64,000 bases of DNA from Gnetum montanum (Eukaryota > Streptophyta > Gnetopsida > Gnetales > Gnetaceae). Below the pieces are notes generated by a model, which saw only the letters and a list, made by a program, of their open reading frames with translations, searched no databases and was not told the DNA's origin. Shown piece by piece: positions 46,792 through 57,769 of this stretch (its first letter is position 1; each line of letters starts with the position of its first letter). The position numbers and the translations under genes are program-made. The stretch lies in NCBI GenBank assembly GCA_015680685.1, contig MNCI01010808.1:55242-119241 (forward strand), given 5' to 3'.

Positions 46792-48033
46792 ACCCTAGTT
46801 GATACATGGAGATTGACTCCTTGTTGAAGCTTCCCTTTAATGGCTCTACTGTACCCTTGAACTTGTATGAGACTACTACTAATCTAGCAATGTCATGTGC
46901 AAAAACTTCATGGGAATTGGAGAGGTCCAAAAAATTCCTATGGAAATAGGTTGTGGTCTTAAGGGAGAAAACTCAATAGCAAGAGGAGATGATCAAAGAT
47001 CTCTAGGACCATAGGGCCTTTTTGAAAGCCCAAGTGGCTAACTTAGGGAAATTACAAACCAAAGAGATCACATAGGCTTGCTACTAGCATACCATCTAGG
47101 ACAAAATAGCACTCTCATGCGAGATGGAAAAACAACAAATGTAGATGGACCTCATCTCCATAATGATTAAGGACTAGAAAGATCACTATGGTTAGGTCCT
47201 AGAGTGGGGTAGGAAACAAAAGGACCACAAGTGATAGTATAAGGCTAATTGTGAGACCTAATTAAAGCATCTCAAAGAGAAGTTAGTTGAACAATGCAAG
47301 ATAGAGTTGTTCATTTAGGGAATCTAGGTGGATAGTGCTTATGATCTCTTTGAGAGTACTCTCATGGTTGAAAAATCCATTGCTCCTCAAATTACTACTA
47401 TTGCATCTAAGACCTCTACAACTACTATTACTCAAGAGCCGCCTACTTGGATTACAATAGATAGGATTGGCATCCTTACTAGTGTTGATCTAGGTGATAT
47501 TCACTCAATCATTATGATGAAGGATTAGACCCTCCATCATTTGAAGGATGGCCTTTCACATCTACCCCTAGATGTCATGGAGCTAGAGTCCCCATAGTTT
47601 TGATGCATTTTATGTTTTACTTTTATTTTAAGTTATGTTCTTGGCTATTGGTTACTACTTGGCTATGTGTTGTTATATTTTAGGCATCAAGAGACATTGG
47701 TGTTCCCAGAAATGAGGGTGGAAATGAACCATCACTTCCTCCTCTAGATGCCCCTTAGCATCCTCCATCTACTGACTTTCAGCTTATTGGCTATTGTATT
47801 ATGTTGATGGCTATGTTATAGATGGTTATTATTTTTTAACATTTTTCCACATAGCATGGCCATGGCTATGTATGTTATAAACCTTTTAAATTTAAATTTT
47901 TAGTTTCATTTTTGGCTATACATATTGTTCTAGCATTATAAATGTTGTAAATGGCTATGTTGATGATTTTGGTCATAAAATTAAATAGCTAATTGATGTG
48001 ATAATAGGCTAAAAAATATAATAAAAGAGATGC

Positions 48034-48178
48034 TTGCCAAATTTAGGCCATGGTGAGCATAGGTTGCATTGTTTTTGCCAATTTAAGACTATGGAAAACC
48101 ATGTTATGTTGTCGTTATGTTGCTAGTTTAAGGCCATGGAGGGCCATACTGCCAGTTTAAAGTCTTAGTGGACTATGG
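48034..48178. repeat. 29-bp repeat units, third site
   Basis: Four units of the 29-bp family, partly spaced, such as TTGCTAGTTTAAGGCCATGG at 48,120. They close the 10 kb interval on the right, as 38,501-38,586 does on the left. Confidence 0.8.
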
Positions 48179-48189
48179 TTGAAGAAGAA

Positions 48190-48560
48190 CTTATATTTTT
48201 TCGAGATTTTATGTTTTAAAGTTTTTATTATCTTTTTTAGTTCATATCATGCTAAACAAGAAAATTAAAGAAAGAAATAAGGATATACTAAATGGAAAGG
48301 AAAATAAAATAAACTTCTAGGCTATATGCATAAAAATTAGAATAAAGCATAGAAAAAGGAAATCACTAGTCAATGAAGAGAAAATGCAGGGTAAATGGTT
48401 ATGGTATAAATGGCTATAAAAGATCATAAGGATGCAACATGAAAAGAGTAGGAGTACACGTTACTTTTGTAGATTCTTCCTAATCTTTGAAAGATTAGGA
48501 AACATATAAGGCTTGTTCTACACAAATTCGTACATACCATCCCTTTCACTTATGATCTTG
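48190..48560. other. A-rich sequence beside the third 29-bp array
   Basis: A-rich with many AAATAAAA words. Similar A-rich DNA neighbours the other two 29-bp sites. The last part may encode the degraded protease-RT linker on the minus strand. Confidence 0.4.
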
Positions 48561-49180
48561 AAAGGGATTTTATCCCATGAAACATTCCATTGCTTGTTGT
48601 TATTGTTCTTAGATCACTTCTCTCTCTTCGATTGATGGGCATCATGGCTGGGAGTTTCCTCCTAAAGTTCTAGTTCAAACCCCTACCTATGTTCACATTG
48701 TTAATAGATAGGGTAACCATTCTATCATCATCAATGATGATCTCACCTCCCTCATAAGAAAGGTGAATTTATTAGTGGATAGGTGAACACACGGCTCATA
48801 ATTGAGCCAACCAAGGTCTTCCTAGAATAAGGTTGAACCTAGGCATCTCCTCCACCACCAAGAAATTGGCAGTTATGGGCAATTACTTCCTTGCCACAAA
48901 GTCCAAAGAGATAGACCCCTTGATGGCAACCCTTGGTCCATTGAAGAACTTGAGCACTGTGGTTATTGTAGAGTGTATTTGCTATGTTAGGCCCAAACAT
49001 TTAATGATGGTGCATGAGATGACATTTGTTGCGGCTCCATCATCAACATACACTTGATGCACTTTAAACAAACCTACACATATGGTTATGAAAAAAGGAG
49101 CCCTAATTACTTCATCATTCTTGGGAGTGGCCTTGATTTCGCTATTGCAAATTACTAGGAATGTCACTTCTCTTCCCATA
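48560..49180 (-). pseudogene. Tat-type aspartic protease
   Basis: The frame 49,179-48,982 contains APFFITICVGLFKVHQVYVD followed by DGAATNVIS. VDDGAATN stands for the catalytic (L/V)-(I/V)-D-x-G-(S/A) motif, with Asp and Gly present. Downstream, at 48,840-48,720, FNLILGRPWLAQL and IHLSYEGGEIIIDDD are the FxxLLGRPWxHxxxAxxS and carboxy-terminal segments of this protease type. It directly follows gag in the same direction, as expected for a Gag-Pro polyprotein. Confidence 0.85.
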
Positions 49181-51835
49181 GTGAGGGAGGAACCATCATT
49201 GCATGGATGGATTTCTCATTAGTGGAGATATCCTCACTAATGAGGATGGAAGTCAAAATTTTGACTAGCACATCACAATGTGTGAAAAAAGTTATGATCA
49301 AGTCATACAAGCTTAGATTTGTATTCTTTTTCTTGAGGGTTTTTCTAACCTGATCCATCACACTAAGGAATTTTTTATCATTGGTCATGGACTTGTCACC
49401 TCAGTTGTGCTTCACTTCCTCCATGCATCCCAAAATGTGAACTTTATCCTTAGATGGTTGTTGGGGGCTTCTTCTCTTTGTTCCAGCTATGGATTTTAGG
49501 GTCCTCCTATGGCTTGTTGGTTGAAGTGGCTTGAGAAAAGGAGATCATGGGTTTCACCGAGATGTGAGTGGGCTTCAATGGATCCACTTTCATCTATGTC
49601 TCTATTTGATTGTCACCCTTATTATTGGGCTTTTACTTATGCTTCTTCTTTTCTTGATTGAATTCTTTTTGGTTGTTAGTTGTTGGTTGTGAGGAAGAGG
49701 CAATAACATTGACAACCATAGGAGGTTGTTGTGTGGTCATGTTAGTTGGTTGGACTATAGATGATGGGGTTGTGTTAGGCTAGGGCACCTTGATGACAAA
49801 AGGTTCCCTGGAGATGCCCATGATGATACTCTCACAACAAAAGGGGGTCTTGAGCTAGTGGAAGGTAAAGAGTCCCTTTCATCATAAGGGGGTACCTAAA
49901 TCATGAAAGGCTCCCTCACTAGTCCCTGATTATCATCAATGTTTAATGCTAAAAGAACATAAGAGTTATTATGAGCATTCAATGGATCCTTGTACACTTT
50001 CATCAACTAATTTTATAGTCAAACCAAGTTGGAGGCATCTAAGACTAGCTCTTCCCTATCTATCATTTTCTATAATTAATCCTTCAACATGAGGCAAATG
50101 TCTGTGTCATGATCAAGTAGTTGGTGATAGTGGTAAAAGTGGTCTAGTTTAAAGTACTGAGGTAGTTGAGGATCATCCTTGGTTGCTTAAGTTGGATCCT
50201 TGGCTATTTGACATAGTCTCTTGTGCTTCTCTTGAGTAGCTTCAGTCATCTATTTGTATTTCATGCACCCAATCTTCAAAAGTTGATCTAGAAACATGGA
50301 TGAATTCAAAGGTAAGATAGTGTGCTTGCTACAGTCCTTTATCTTGAAATTTGGCCTAACTGTAGTCGACGTAGTGACCCCATAGATTGATGGTTGGTTA
50401 TCGTGGTTATTAGTGGGGGCCTTAGGTGGGTTGTTCCTTCACCCCTAGTTAGTGATCTTTGCCCCTTTGGTCACTATTTCTATGAACATGTTGTTATGAT
50501 TACTCTTCATCTTATGCTTTGGCCTATGTTTATTTTTGTATGCTACATAGGCTAGGTCATGATTGGCCTCCACAGCATCCTCTATGTTCTTGGTTTGGGA
50601 GAATGTTTAGCTAAGGGATCACGGGTCAAGATAGTAAAGTTTGGACTTGATAAAGTCATTTACTACCCCCTTAAATATAGCCAAAATATGAATTTCAACT
50701 ATGGGTTCTACTATTTTGTTTAGTAGTCCATTCCATTGTTGGATAAACTCTTGCATAGGTTCTAGGGACCCCTCCTTAACCTTTATGAGTTAGTCAAGTA
50801 TGGTGTTGAGCTTCAAGTTATACTTGAATAGGTTAACAAATTGGACTATCAAGTTCTCAAGAGAGAACATGGATCCTATAGGTAGCATGTAGTACCAATC
50901 AAGTGCTTTCCTAGTGAAGGACATAGGAAAACCCCTCATGATAGTATGAGGCCACAACTACAATATCAAACACTCATATCTAAAGGTTATAAAGTGAGAA
51001 TTAGTGTTGCCTTCTCCATTGTATTTGCTAAACTAAGGGATAGGGACACCAAGAGGAAGTGTCAAGGATGGGACCATAGGACTAATGGGTTCATCCTGGT
51101 AGAAATCCATAATCTTGAGACTTTGGAAAGTAGAGGCTTTGAGCCTCATTAACTTCTCTATTAGGTCCTAGATCATCTAGAAGGCTTGATCTAGTCCCTG
51201 TGGTGGCCCTGTTGGCTATTGGGCTTGTACATGTGGTTGTGGTATCTGTTGTGAGGTCTTTGGCCTCATTATCGGTTACAATGTGGAAGGAAGAGGTTGT
51301 GTCATGGTTGTAGTCTATGCATCAAATAAACAAAAGGATGCTTGTGCTAGTACCTGAGACATAAATAGGATAAAGGGGGTATGTGGCCCCTGAGTTGTTT
51401 GGGGTTCCATGGTGGACCTTTCATAGGTAGTTAGTGGGTTTGTGATGGTAAAAACCACCATTGATGGCTTCACAAATTAGGGCTATGCAACAAATGACAT
51501 TGTTGGGTTATAGGTAGTTGGTTCTGGCATCGATTGAGTTTGATGCATGGTTATGACTATCATGAGGTCAGCCATAGTAGGGTAGGAGGGAGTGGAAAAT
51601 GGTGGAACCATGCACATGGAGAAAAACAATTAAGAGAAGGCATTATGAGCTTGGGATATGTTTGTTGGAACAATCCTCCTAGGATGTTTTTACACTTAGA
51701 TTCCATCCTAAACTCATCCTCCTCTTCCTGTTGTTCTTCCAATATATGCTTGTCATCTTTCTCCTCCATCTCAATTAATTATGGTAACATACCAGCATAG
51801 ATATCATTGAGAGGTATTTGATCATAGGGGGAAGG
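49180..51835 (-). pseudogene. Tat-type gag with capsid domain and zinc-knuckle remnant
   Basis: Possible starts are MPSPYDQ at 51,835 or MHQTQ at 51,548. The capsid block is unusually clean at 50,934-50,628: FPMSFTRKALDWYYMLPIGS, then FSLENLIVQFVNLF, KVKEGSLEPMQEFIQQWNGL and VEIHILAIFKGVVNDFIKSK, matching the Retrotrans_gag family. Before it lies FSKYNGEGNTNSHF, the conserved YDGxGDPxxHL segment. At 50,150-50,060 YHYHQLLDHDTDICLMLKD is a decayed CxxHxxxGHxTxxCxxLK zinc knuckle. The end (49,388-49,164) reads DQVRKTLKKKNTNLSLYDL and KILTSILISEDIS, usual just before protease. Confidence 0.88.
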
Positions 51836-52822
51836 CATGTACTCTTTTCCATTATGATGGATGAGTTTGAACTCCCTTTTGGCTTCTACTTCCAAACATG
51901 GAATCAGCATGCCAGCCTACATTTTGGCATAAATGTAGTTATATTAATCTTCATGTATGGTTGCAAAGCCAAGAATTTTTCCCCTAGCTGTCAAAGGCTA
52001 CCTACACTTGATAATATCAAGGTCTTTAGGGTCATAGACCCTCATGGCTTATTAACTAGGGCCTTCGCTAGTAAAGATGAAAGAAAACTTGGTGGACTAC
52101 TGGAAAGACATGGCTATTTCATTAAGAATGGATTAAAACATGATATAAAAGGATAAAATAGAAGTAAATCCTAATAAGTGAAATTTAAAAATGGTTAATG
52201 GAAGCAAAAATGAAGCACTTTCTACAATTAGTAAGTTGGGGTAAGGGGGGTTTACCCCTTTACCAAAACTAGAAAGTTGTGAACGTTGGTAACAAGCTTC
52301 AACTAAGTTGTCTTCCTAACTACCTCTATGCTAGGTATGGCAAGGGGGAAAAGAAGGGAGTGAGATGGGGAAATTCCACATCTTTCTAATCAAATGTTGG
52401 TAAAGGGGAAGGAAGGCTAAAAACCAAAGTGGAAATTTGGTGTTTCTCCACTAGAACTTGGTTTTAGCAGGCTATCAATTTTCTTAGCTAGGAAAGATGG
52501 GGGAAAGCTAACTTTTGGAAGTTTGATGGTTTCTAAAAGGGTTGCACTAACAACTTTGAAAATTGAAAAAAATTGGTAGAAGAAAGGAAAGGAGAGGAAA
52601 GGTATCATTGTTGGCTTTGGTAGAAAAACATTCACTGCAAGTGCTGTGAAAAACCAATACCCAACCACCTACAAGTTTCATGTTGTAGTATCTATCATAG
52701 TGGGGGCCGGGGGGAGGGGCAGGGTTGGTTCTTTAAAATTTTAGTTGCAACACATCAAAAAAGCCTTCAAATAACAATGTTGGTAATGGGGGAGATAGAT
52801 CTAGTTATAGAAATTTGGTGGG
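51836..52822. other. Leader between PBS and gag
   Basis: No domain is recognised. A plus-strand frame at 51,818-52,156 (112 residues) is open but runs against the element and has no motif. G-rich strings occur at 52,230-52,260 and 52,700-52,725. Confidence 0.4.
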
Positions 52823-52840
52823 GCCCTCCTTCTAATGCCA
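52823..52840 (-). promoter_or_regulatory. Candidate primer-binding site of the giant element
   Basis: The minus strand reads TGGCATTAGAAGGAGGGC, starting six bases inside the LTR end. TGG start and position are right for a tRNA primer. A CG-to-CA change from TGGCGYTAGAAGG is likely, but the tRNA is not identified. Confidence 0.5.
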
Positions 52841-52846
52841 GAAAAC

Positions 52847-54296
52847 TATTACAACCGGAAAAATCGATCACTAAGAAATTGAGAGATCCAACATAGCAAC
52901 CTCAACCTTGAATTCCTAGGGCCTTCAAAAAATTGGATTCAAGGTGCCCTAGATGATTTGATAGATCATCCAAGGACTTACAAAATGAAAAAGAATGAAT
53001 GATGCAAATAATAAACATGGAAATCTAGAAATCAAAAGCAAAATATATTGTACACAAACTGAAATTTTGAAACTTTATTTAAAAAAAATAAAGAATAAGC
53101 ATAGGGATGTGTACAAGAGTTATCTATGAGAAAGAAAAAGGGGGGTTCAATAGGGTAGGAATTTAGAGCCCATTGAAGTTGATGTGATCTGCTTCACAAT
53201 CCATATGCTTAACCACTACTGATGTTGTTGAACCTCCTTTGTTGCAACTTTAGATCTATAACTTGGATCACTACTGGTGGGTGAGAGAAGTGAGAAATTT
53301 GGCTACTAGATTGCTCCATGCTAGGGGTTGGATATCCTAGAAATGTAGCATTAACACCAAAAATTCATAAGTCTCACAAGGGTAACAAAGGTGGCAACAA
53401 GGTTGCAAGGGTTCCATGCTAGGAGGCTTGAAGAGGCTACATTTCTACAAGGTTACAAGAGCTCTTGGAAGCCAAAATTTATCTGTGCTTGAAACTGTCA
53501 AAGTGTGAAACCTAAAAGGGATGGTGGTGTTTTGGTTTTATAGGTTTTGGACCATAATTTTTGCTACAAATTGGTTGACAGATTGGCTACAAATTTCTAC
53601 CTCGTACAAGTGAGATGGGTGTCCAAATTTAGGATGTTACCATATATAGTAAGTGTCATCCCCCCATGACTATTTCATTTACTATAAATAATAATGGGAA
53701 AACACATTCTATGTTGGAGATAGATTTTCCATGTTGAGCCTTCTACCATCCTTATTGAAGTGGTTGGTCAACTTTGAGGTCATTAGAGTGTAAAAATATT
53801 GCTCATGTTGTTTCCATGCTAGGGGCATGTAGTTTCTGTGCTAGGTATGGAGCCTCCACATTGGGGGGGAAACTTCCATGCTAAGGAGAGAAGGTTTCCA
53901 TGTTGTGCATGCAGTCTCCACATTAGGGGGATGAAGTCTCCATGTTGAGAGGAAAACCCCCATCCCTCCATCGTGGGGGTAGGTGAGATAGGTGTTTCCA
54001 ACGTAGAAAAGTGTATACCTCCCATAAAACCCATCAAGTTACCATTTTTAGCATCCCAAAAGGCCTTTTTGATCCCCCCAACCCCAAATATAGATACTAG
54101 GTAACGTTTTTCACTTGGAGAATAAGGCTTAACCCACTTATGAAGCATTTTTTAGCCCTAAAAGTATGGAATATGTGAGATTACCCCCCATGGGTCACAA
54201 TCTTCACATTGACAATGAATTTTTGCCTTGAATTTCATGGGGTGAAGGCCACATGATGAAAATTGGTTATAACATGCAAATTCTTGTGGTGTTGTA
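52847..54296 (-). repeat. 5' LTR of the giant element
   Basis: Direct repeat of 32,358-33,713. The TG terminus reads TA here and the CA terminus reads TA, both single transitions. On the minus strand TATAAAA lies at 53,536-53,543 and AATAAA at 53,074-53,079, giving an R region of roughly 450 bp. The U3 part (53,800-53,990) is a run of about eight diverged 19-23 bp units built on TCCATGTTG or TCCACATTAGGGG. A 109-residue minus-strand frame across this run is not considered a gene. Confidence 0.85.
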
Positions 54297-56430
54297 AAAG
54301 AAGTTCATAATGAATTCAAAGATAAGATTGTTGGGAATTCCCCTCTCTAACTAGTTGAAAGGAAGAGCCCCACCACCCCCTACCACCCCCCTCCCCCACC
54401 CCACCTTTCTATTTGGCTATGGAGAAGGCTTTATCAATTCTAATTTTCCCCTCCTGCTACTACTACCTTAACTTTTTCCTCTTTCACTCTTGTAGGAACC
54501 TACACACAAAAGCCATGAAATTGAAAGCTAGACTGCCAAAAGAAAAAACATAGAGAATATTAAACATTTTTATTTTATTTATTTGAAACATATAATTCCT
54601 TATTGAGAAAAAGAGAGAGTTTAAACCCATCCATGATTACACGATGGTATCCAAAGCAGATAGAACAAGGCACTCAAGGCATACACAAAATTGATAGGGT
54701 TACTTAAGATATAATGGGAACAAATAAAACAATCATTTAAGAGGATATGGAGAGTGAAAGCCCTTGAACAAAAGGTAAAAACCCATTATTGGTTATCATT
54801 TCCACCCTTCCTTTGTCATCCCACTCCAACCCATGGATCATGCTACAACATCATGGTCCCATGTAGTGAGCCAAAAATACTTGGCTATGAATCAAGGGTG
54901 CCATCTTTGGACTCCATGTGATAGATCAAAATCACCACACTGGCATTTGGACTCCATCTAAGCATTTGCCACACTGGCAAAATCACCACTATTCTAGGGC
55001 CAGCCACTCTTAGTCACCACCATGGGTAGGTTCGTGTGGCCCACATTGGCCATAACACAATTCTAGGGAACATTGCACAATATGGGAGTTGACTCCCATA
55101 GACTCTCCCCCATCACCATTAACAAGTGCAAGCTCATGCCATCTAGTTCTTGCCATGTGTTATCAAAAATATTTCCATTTTTTTCAAATTTGTACTTTAG
55201 TGCAAATTCACGTTTGGCACCATTTGCCACATTTCATTTTCGTGCATATCATATTTTGTTGAATTAACCTTTGATGTAAAAATTAACATTTGGTGTATTT
55301 ATATTTTAATTATTGTGGATGAATTTGTGTTTAAAAGAAAGGTACTGCTTCAATTAGACTTGGGAATACCTTGATTGTCATTGTAGTAACGTCTCCCAAA
55401 CTCTGAAAATAATGTGAGCACATTATTTGAGAAATCAAAGATAGAGAAAAAGAAGAGCCTTTGCAAAAATTTCTACATGTCAACCAATAGTTGTGACAAT
55501 TTTCCATTCATATCTAGAGAAAATTTGTAATTTTAAATCATGGTTAATTAAAATGTACTACATGCAACTTAGAGAAACCTAAGTGACTAGCCTAGCTTAA
55601 CTATATCATTAGCCCCTAAGGGTTGAAAGGACATGATGCATCCATGGTATCAAGTAATGAACTATAGATTCAAAGTTCATTAAAAATTGAATTCCATGTG
55701 CATCTAATATTTCCATTGTTTCTTATCCAATCTTTGCAACTTAAGCTTGAACATATAGCATCCTTTGATACTACATTATCATTACCCTCATCATGGATGA
55801 AATACTAACAATGGTATATCATGATTTCTTTTAAGGGAAAGAAAGTAATCACAACTAAAATTGAGGGGAGACATTATGTTACACATGTGTGCTTCTATGA
55901 ATACATAGATTTCATTAACTTATAATTAAAAATTGTTAAATAATTTTTTGTTAGCTTCAAGTTTTGAAAACTCTTAATTAATAAAATCGGTTCAAAATCA
56001 AATGATAAGTTGGGAAAGGTATGTCAAACCTAAAATAAGCTAACTATATTATAGCTCAAGACATATAGCCAATAGAGTATATTTAAAACATTAGAAGAAT
56101 ATAATAATACCTACAACCTCTTATTTAACAAGGTAATGAGATAACTATTTGAGCCACCAGTGATTAGCTAAAGAGAAATACATATGTCTCTTTAATGTAT
56201 CATTTTGGCTATATGTCTTAGGATATGCTTATAGTCATATTATTTTAGGTTGCAACACTTCCTTCCTATATAATAAGCATAGGTTTATTTAAAGTATTAA
56301 AAAATTTCTCAATTTTAAAAAATAATTTGATGACTTATAAAGTTATGAGGGGTTTTTAACATAAATTTAGGAGATAATGTCCTTAATTCATATAATAATA
56401 TATTGTATAATTTGAAAAATACACAATGAA
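54297..56430. other. Intergenic DNA, nothing recognised
   Basis: A C-rich tract lies at 54,368-54,412 (CCACCCCC-type). A repeated phrase containing TTTGGACTCCAT occurs at about 54,912 and 54,950. A tRNA-like fragment similar to 2,890-2,945 lies near 56,105-56,165. No coding frame is supported. Confidence 0.4.
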
Positions 56431-56434
56431 GCAA

Positions 56435-57355
56435 TTAATGGTATGTATCATTAGAAGGGTTCATACAAAATTCAAAAATATTTTTAACCAATATTAAAAA
56501 TGCATTTTCTTTTCTTGGAGCATATTTCCTTGTCCACATGTATTCAAGAAGATATGAATCATGTAACTCCCACCTTGAACCATTTCGTGGAATGCAACTT
56601 TTTACTACTCATCATGTGTTTTCAATAGTATTTGTATACACACCTGTCAATGGGTCTTTAAAATGTAGTGAATGATTCACCATCCTACGATCAAAAGGAA
56701 GTTGATAAGGCCATATTGAATCATAAACCTTCAACATATTACTATAAACTATAAAGCCAAGCTTAATCCATTGATAAATACTATTTATCAACGTTTCTTT
56801 ATTTATCAATGTTTCTTTAGACCTTTTCTAAATAGGAATAGGAAACATATTTTTTGAGTTACACTCAATTCCTCCAAATATTCAACTATCTACTACAGGT
56901 ATACCTCTATTATATTTTCTTTTCTCAAATTTGAACTCATCTATCTCTACTATTTTCTCTAAACACCAATTTTTTTGTGGTGGATTTTTTAATAAAGTAT
57001 CTACACATACATTTCTACAAAAATTAAACAAATCCACAATAGTGTGTTTTGAGACTTGGTTTTGAACTTCTACATACTCATTGGAGCATTTCCAACTTCA
57101 ATCATAAATTATCATAAGTATTTTCTTTAATTCCAATTTTTCTTTCATGAACCAAGTTCCAAAATGCATGTTTTCTTTTTGTCACATTGAAGACATATGA
57201 ATCTAGATCCTTCTTTCTTTAAAGAATATTTTTGTTTTTTCTTTGCTATGTTACAATTTGAACATAATTTTCTCTATATAAAAGGACAAACTCTTGATAG
57301 AAATTAATATAGTCTTCTAAGTTTTGAATTCTTTGATATAGTTATTCCCTGGTCA
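56435..57355 (-). pseudogene. Merlin-type (IS1016/ISXO2-like) DDE transposase, decayed
   Basis: The minus strand reads about 290 codons in several frames. Order: MTRE start region (57,355); zinc ribbon KLCSNCN and RFICLQCDKKKTC; then VSKHTIVDLFNFCRNVC; NWCLEKIVEIDEFKFEKRKY with the first catalytic Asp; RGIPVVDS, stop, IFGGIECNS; then KLGFIVYSNMLKVYDSI, where the second Asp (usual SDxWxAY) is Asn; VNHSLHFKDPLTGVYTNTIE with the catalytic Glu, followed by NT and two TGA codons in place of the usual Trp pair; then SYLLEYMWTRKYAPRKENAF and a TAA at 56,435-56,437. VNHS, FxDPxTGxxTNTIE and the Y-LxEYMWRRK tail are hallmarks of this family. The longest intact frame is 56,809-56,612. I did not find terminal inverted repeats. 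Confidence 0.85.
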
Positions 57356-57769
57356 TAGATGAAAGATCCTAAAATATAAATATCATTGTCAATAACAAAT
57401 ACATTACTCTAGCTATTTAAGATTTCATATAATAATTATTAAATCATACTAGGTAAAAATTAATAAAAGATATTATCTTAAATTGAAAATATTGGCAAAA
57501 CTCTCATGCAGCTAGATTACTCTTATTGGTGTACAAAAATGCAAAATGCAATAAAGTTTATAAAAAAACATGAAAAAGAATAATGTAAAATGGTGCCAAA
57601 CAATTTTCAAAATTAAGCATATTAGCACATTCAATAGATTCTTATTAGTGTATGGAATTAATGTTAAATTCCAATTAGCATACATAGTTTATCATTACAT
57701 AGGAGGAAGGCGGTTACACTAGGTTTTGCATTTCTCTAGGTATCCAAACTCATTCATAGCAATAAAAAA

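Larger units (their letters stand above)
44178..47800 (+). pseudogene. Decayed multi-exon gene, antisense to the giant element
   Basis: Likely exons: 44,178-44,593; 44,674-44,953; 45,077 to about 46,095; about 46,207-46,429; 46,557-46,659; about 46,792-47,590; from 47,684. Introns begin GTAAGAA or GTAAAAT and end CTTGCAG, TTGTAG or TTTTAG, and are T-rich. Exon 1 encodes FGLIVRFITDNPPPRIVV; exon 3 has NKEVNFLCTTI and HHEEVLEWLGAKKIASEF and ends with a likely nuclear signal PTPKKLKLL; exon 4 ends EDEEEEL; 46,900-47,330 is a long coiled coil (EEMIKDL, LKHLKEKLVEQCKIE). I do not recognise the family. The coiled-coil end resembles, in layout only, the env-position ORF at 20,200-22,990. In 46,899-47,330, 12 of 14 stops are TAG. 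Confidence 0.6.
32358..54296 (-). mobile_element. Giant Tat/Ogre-type Ty3/gypsy LTR retrotransposon
   Basis: Two direct repeats (32,358-33,713 and 52,847-54,296) enclose 19.1 kb. In minus-strand order it has 5' LTR, PBS candidate, leader, gag, protease, a 10 kb non-pol interval, RT, RNase H, archaeal-type RNase H, integrase, spacer with tandem repeats, polypurine tract and 3' LTR. The second RNase H and the gag zinc-knuckle form place it in the Tat lineage, whose Ogre members reach similar sizes. Flanking 5-mers are AAACA (32,353-32,357) and AAAGA (54,297-54,301), probably a decayed target duplication. All genes are broken. The long interval between protease and RT is unusual and may be a nested insertion or captured DNA. 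Confidence 0.85.

Noticed and set aside
46899-47330. Alternative genetic code with TAG read as glutamine
   Set aside because: The surrounding retrotransposons and splice signals are plant-like, and TGA and TAA also occur as premature stops. Methylation-driven decay explains the pattern without recoding.
38460-48470. Ordinary nested LTR retrotransposon filling the protease-RT gap
   Set aside because: I could not find a pair of LTRs, PBS or pol on the plus strand in this interval. The 29-bp repeats at both ends are too short and not positioned as LTRs. The idea remains open and is given as the alternative in the findings.
51818-52156. Plus-strand frame of 112 residues
   Set aside because: It runs antisense to the giant element leader and gag start, has no recognised motif, and gag on the other strand explains part of the region.
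53819-54148. Open frame of 109 residues on the minus strand
   Set aside because: It lies in the U3 part of the 5' LTR and is produced by a short tandem repeat whose unit keeps the frame open. The matching region of the 3' LTR does not keep it.
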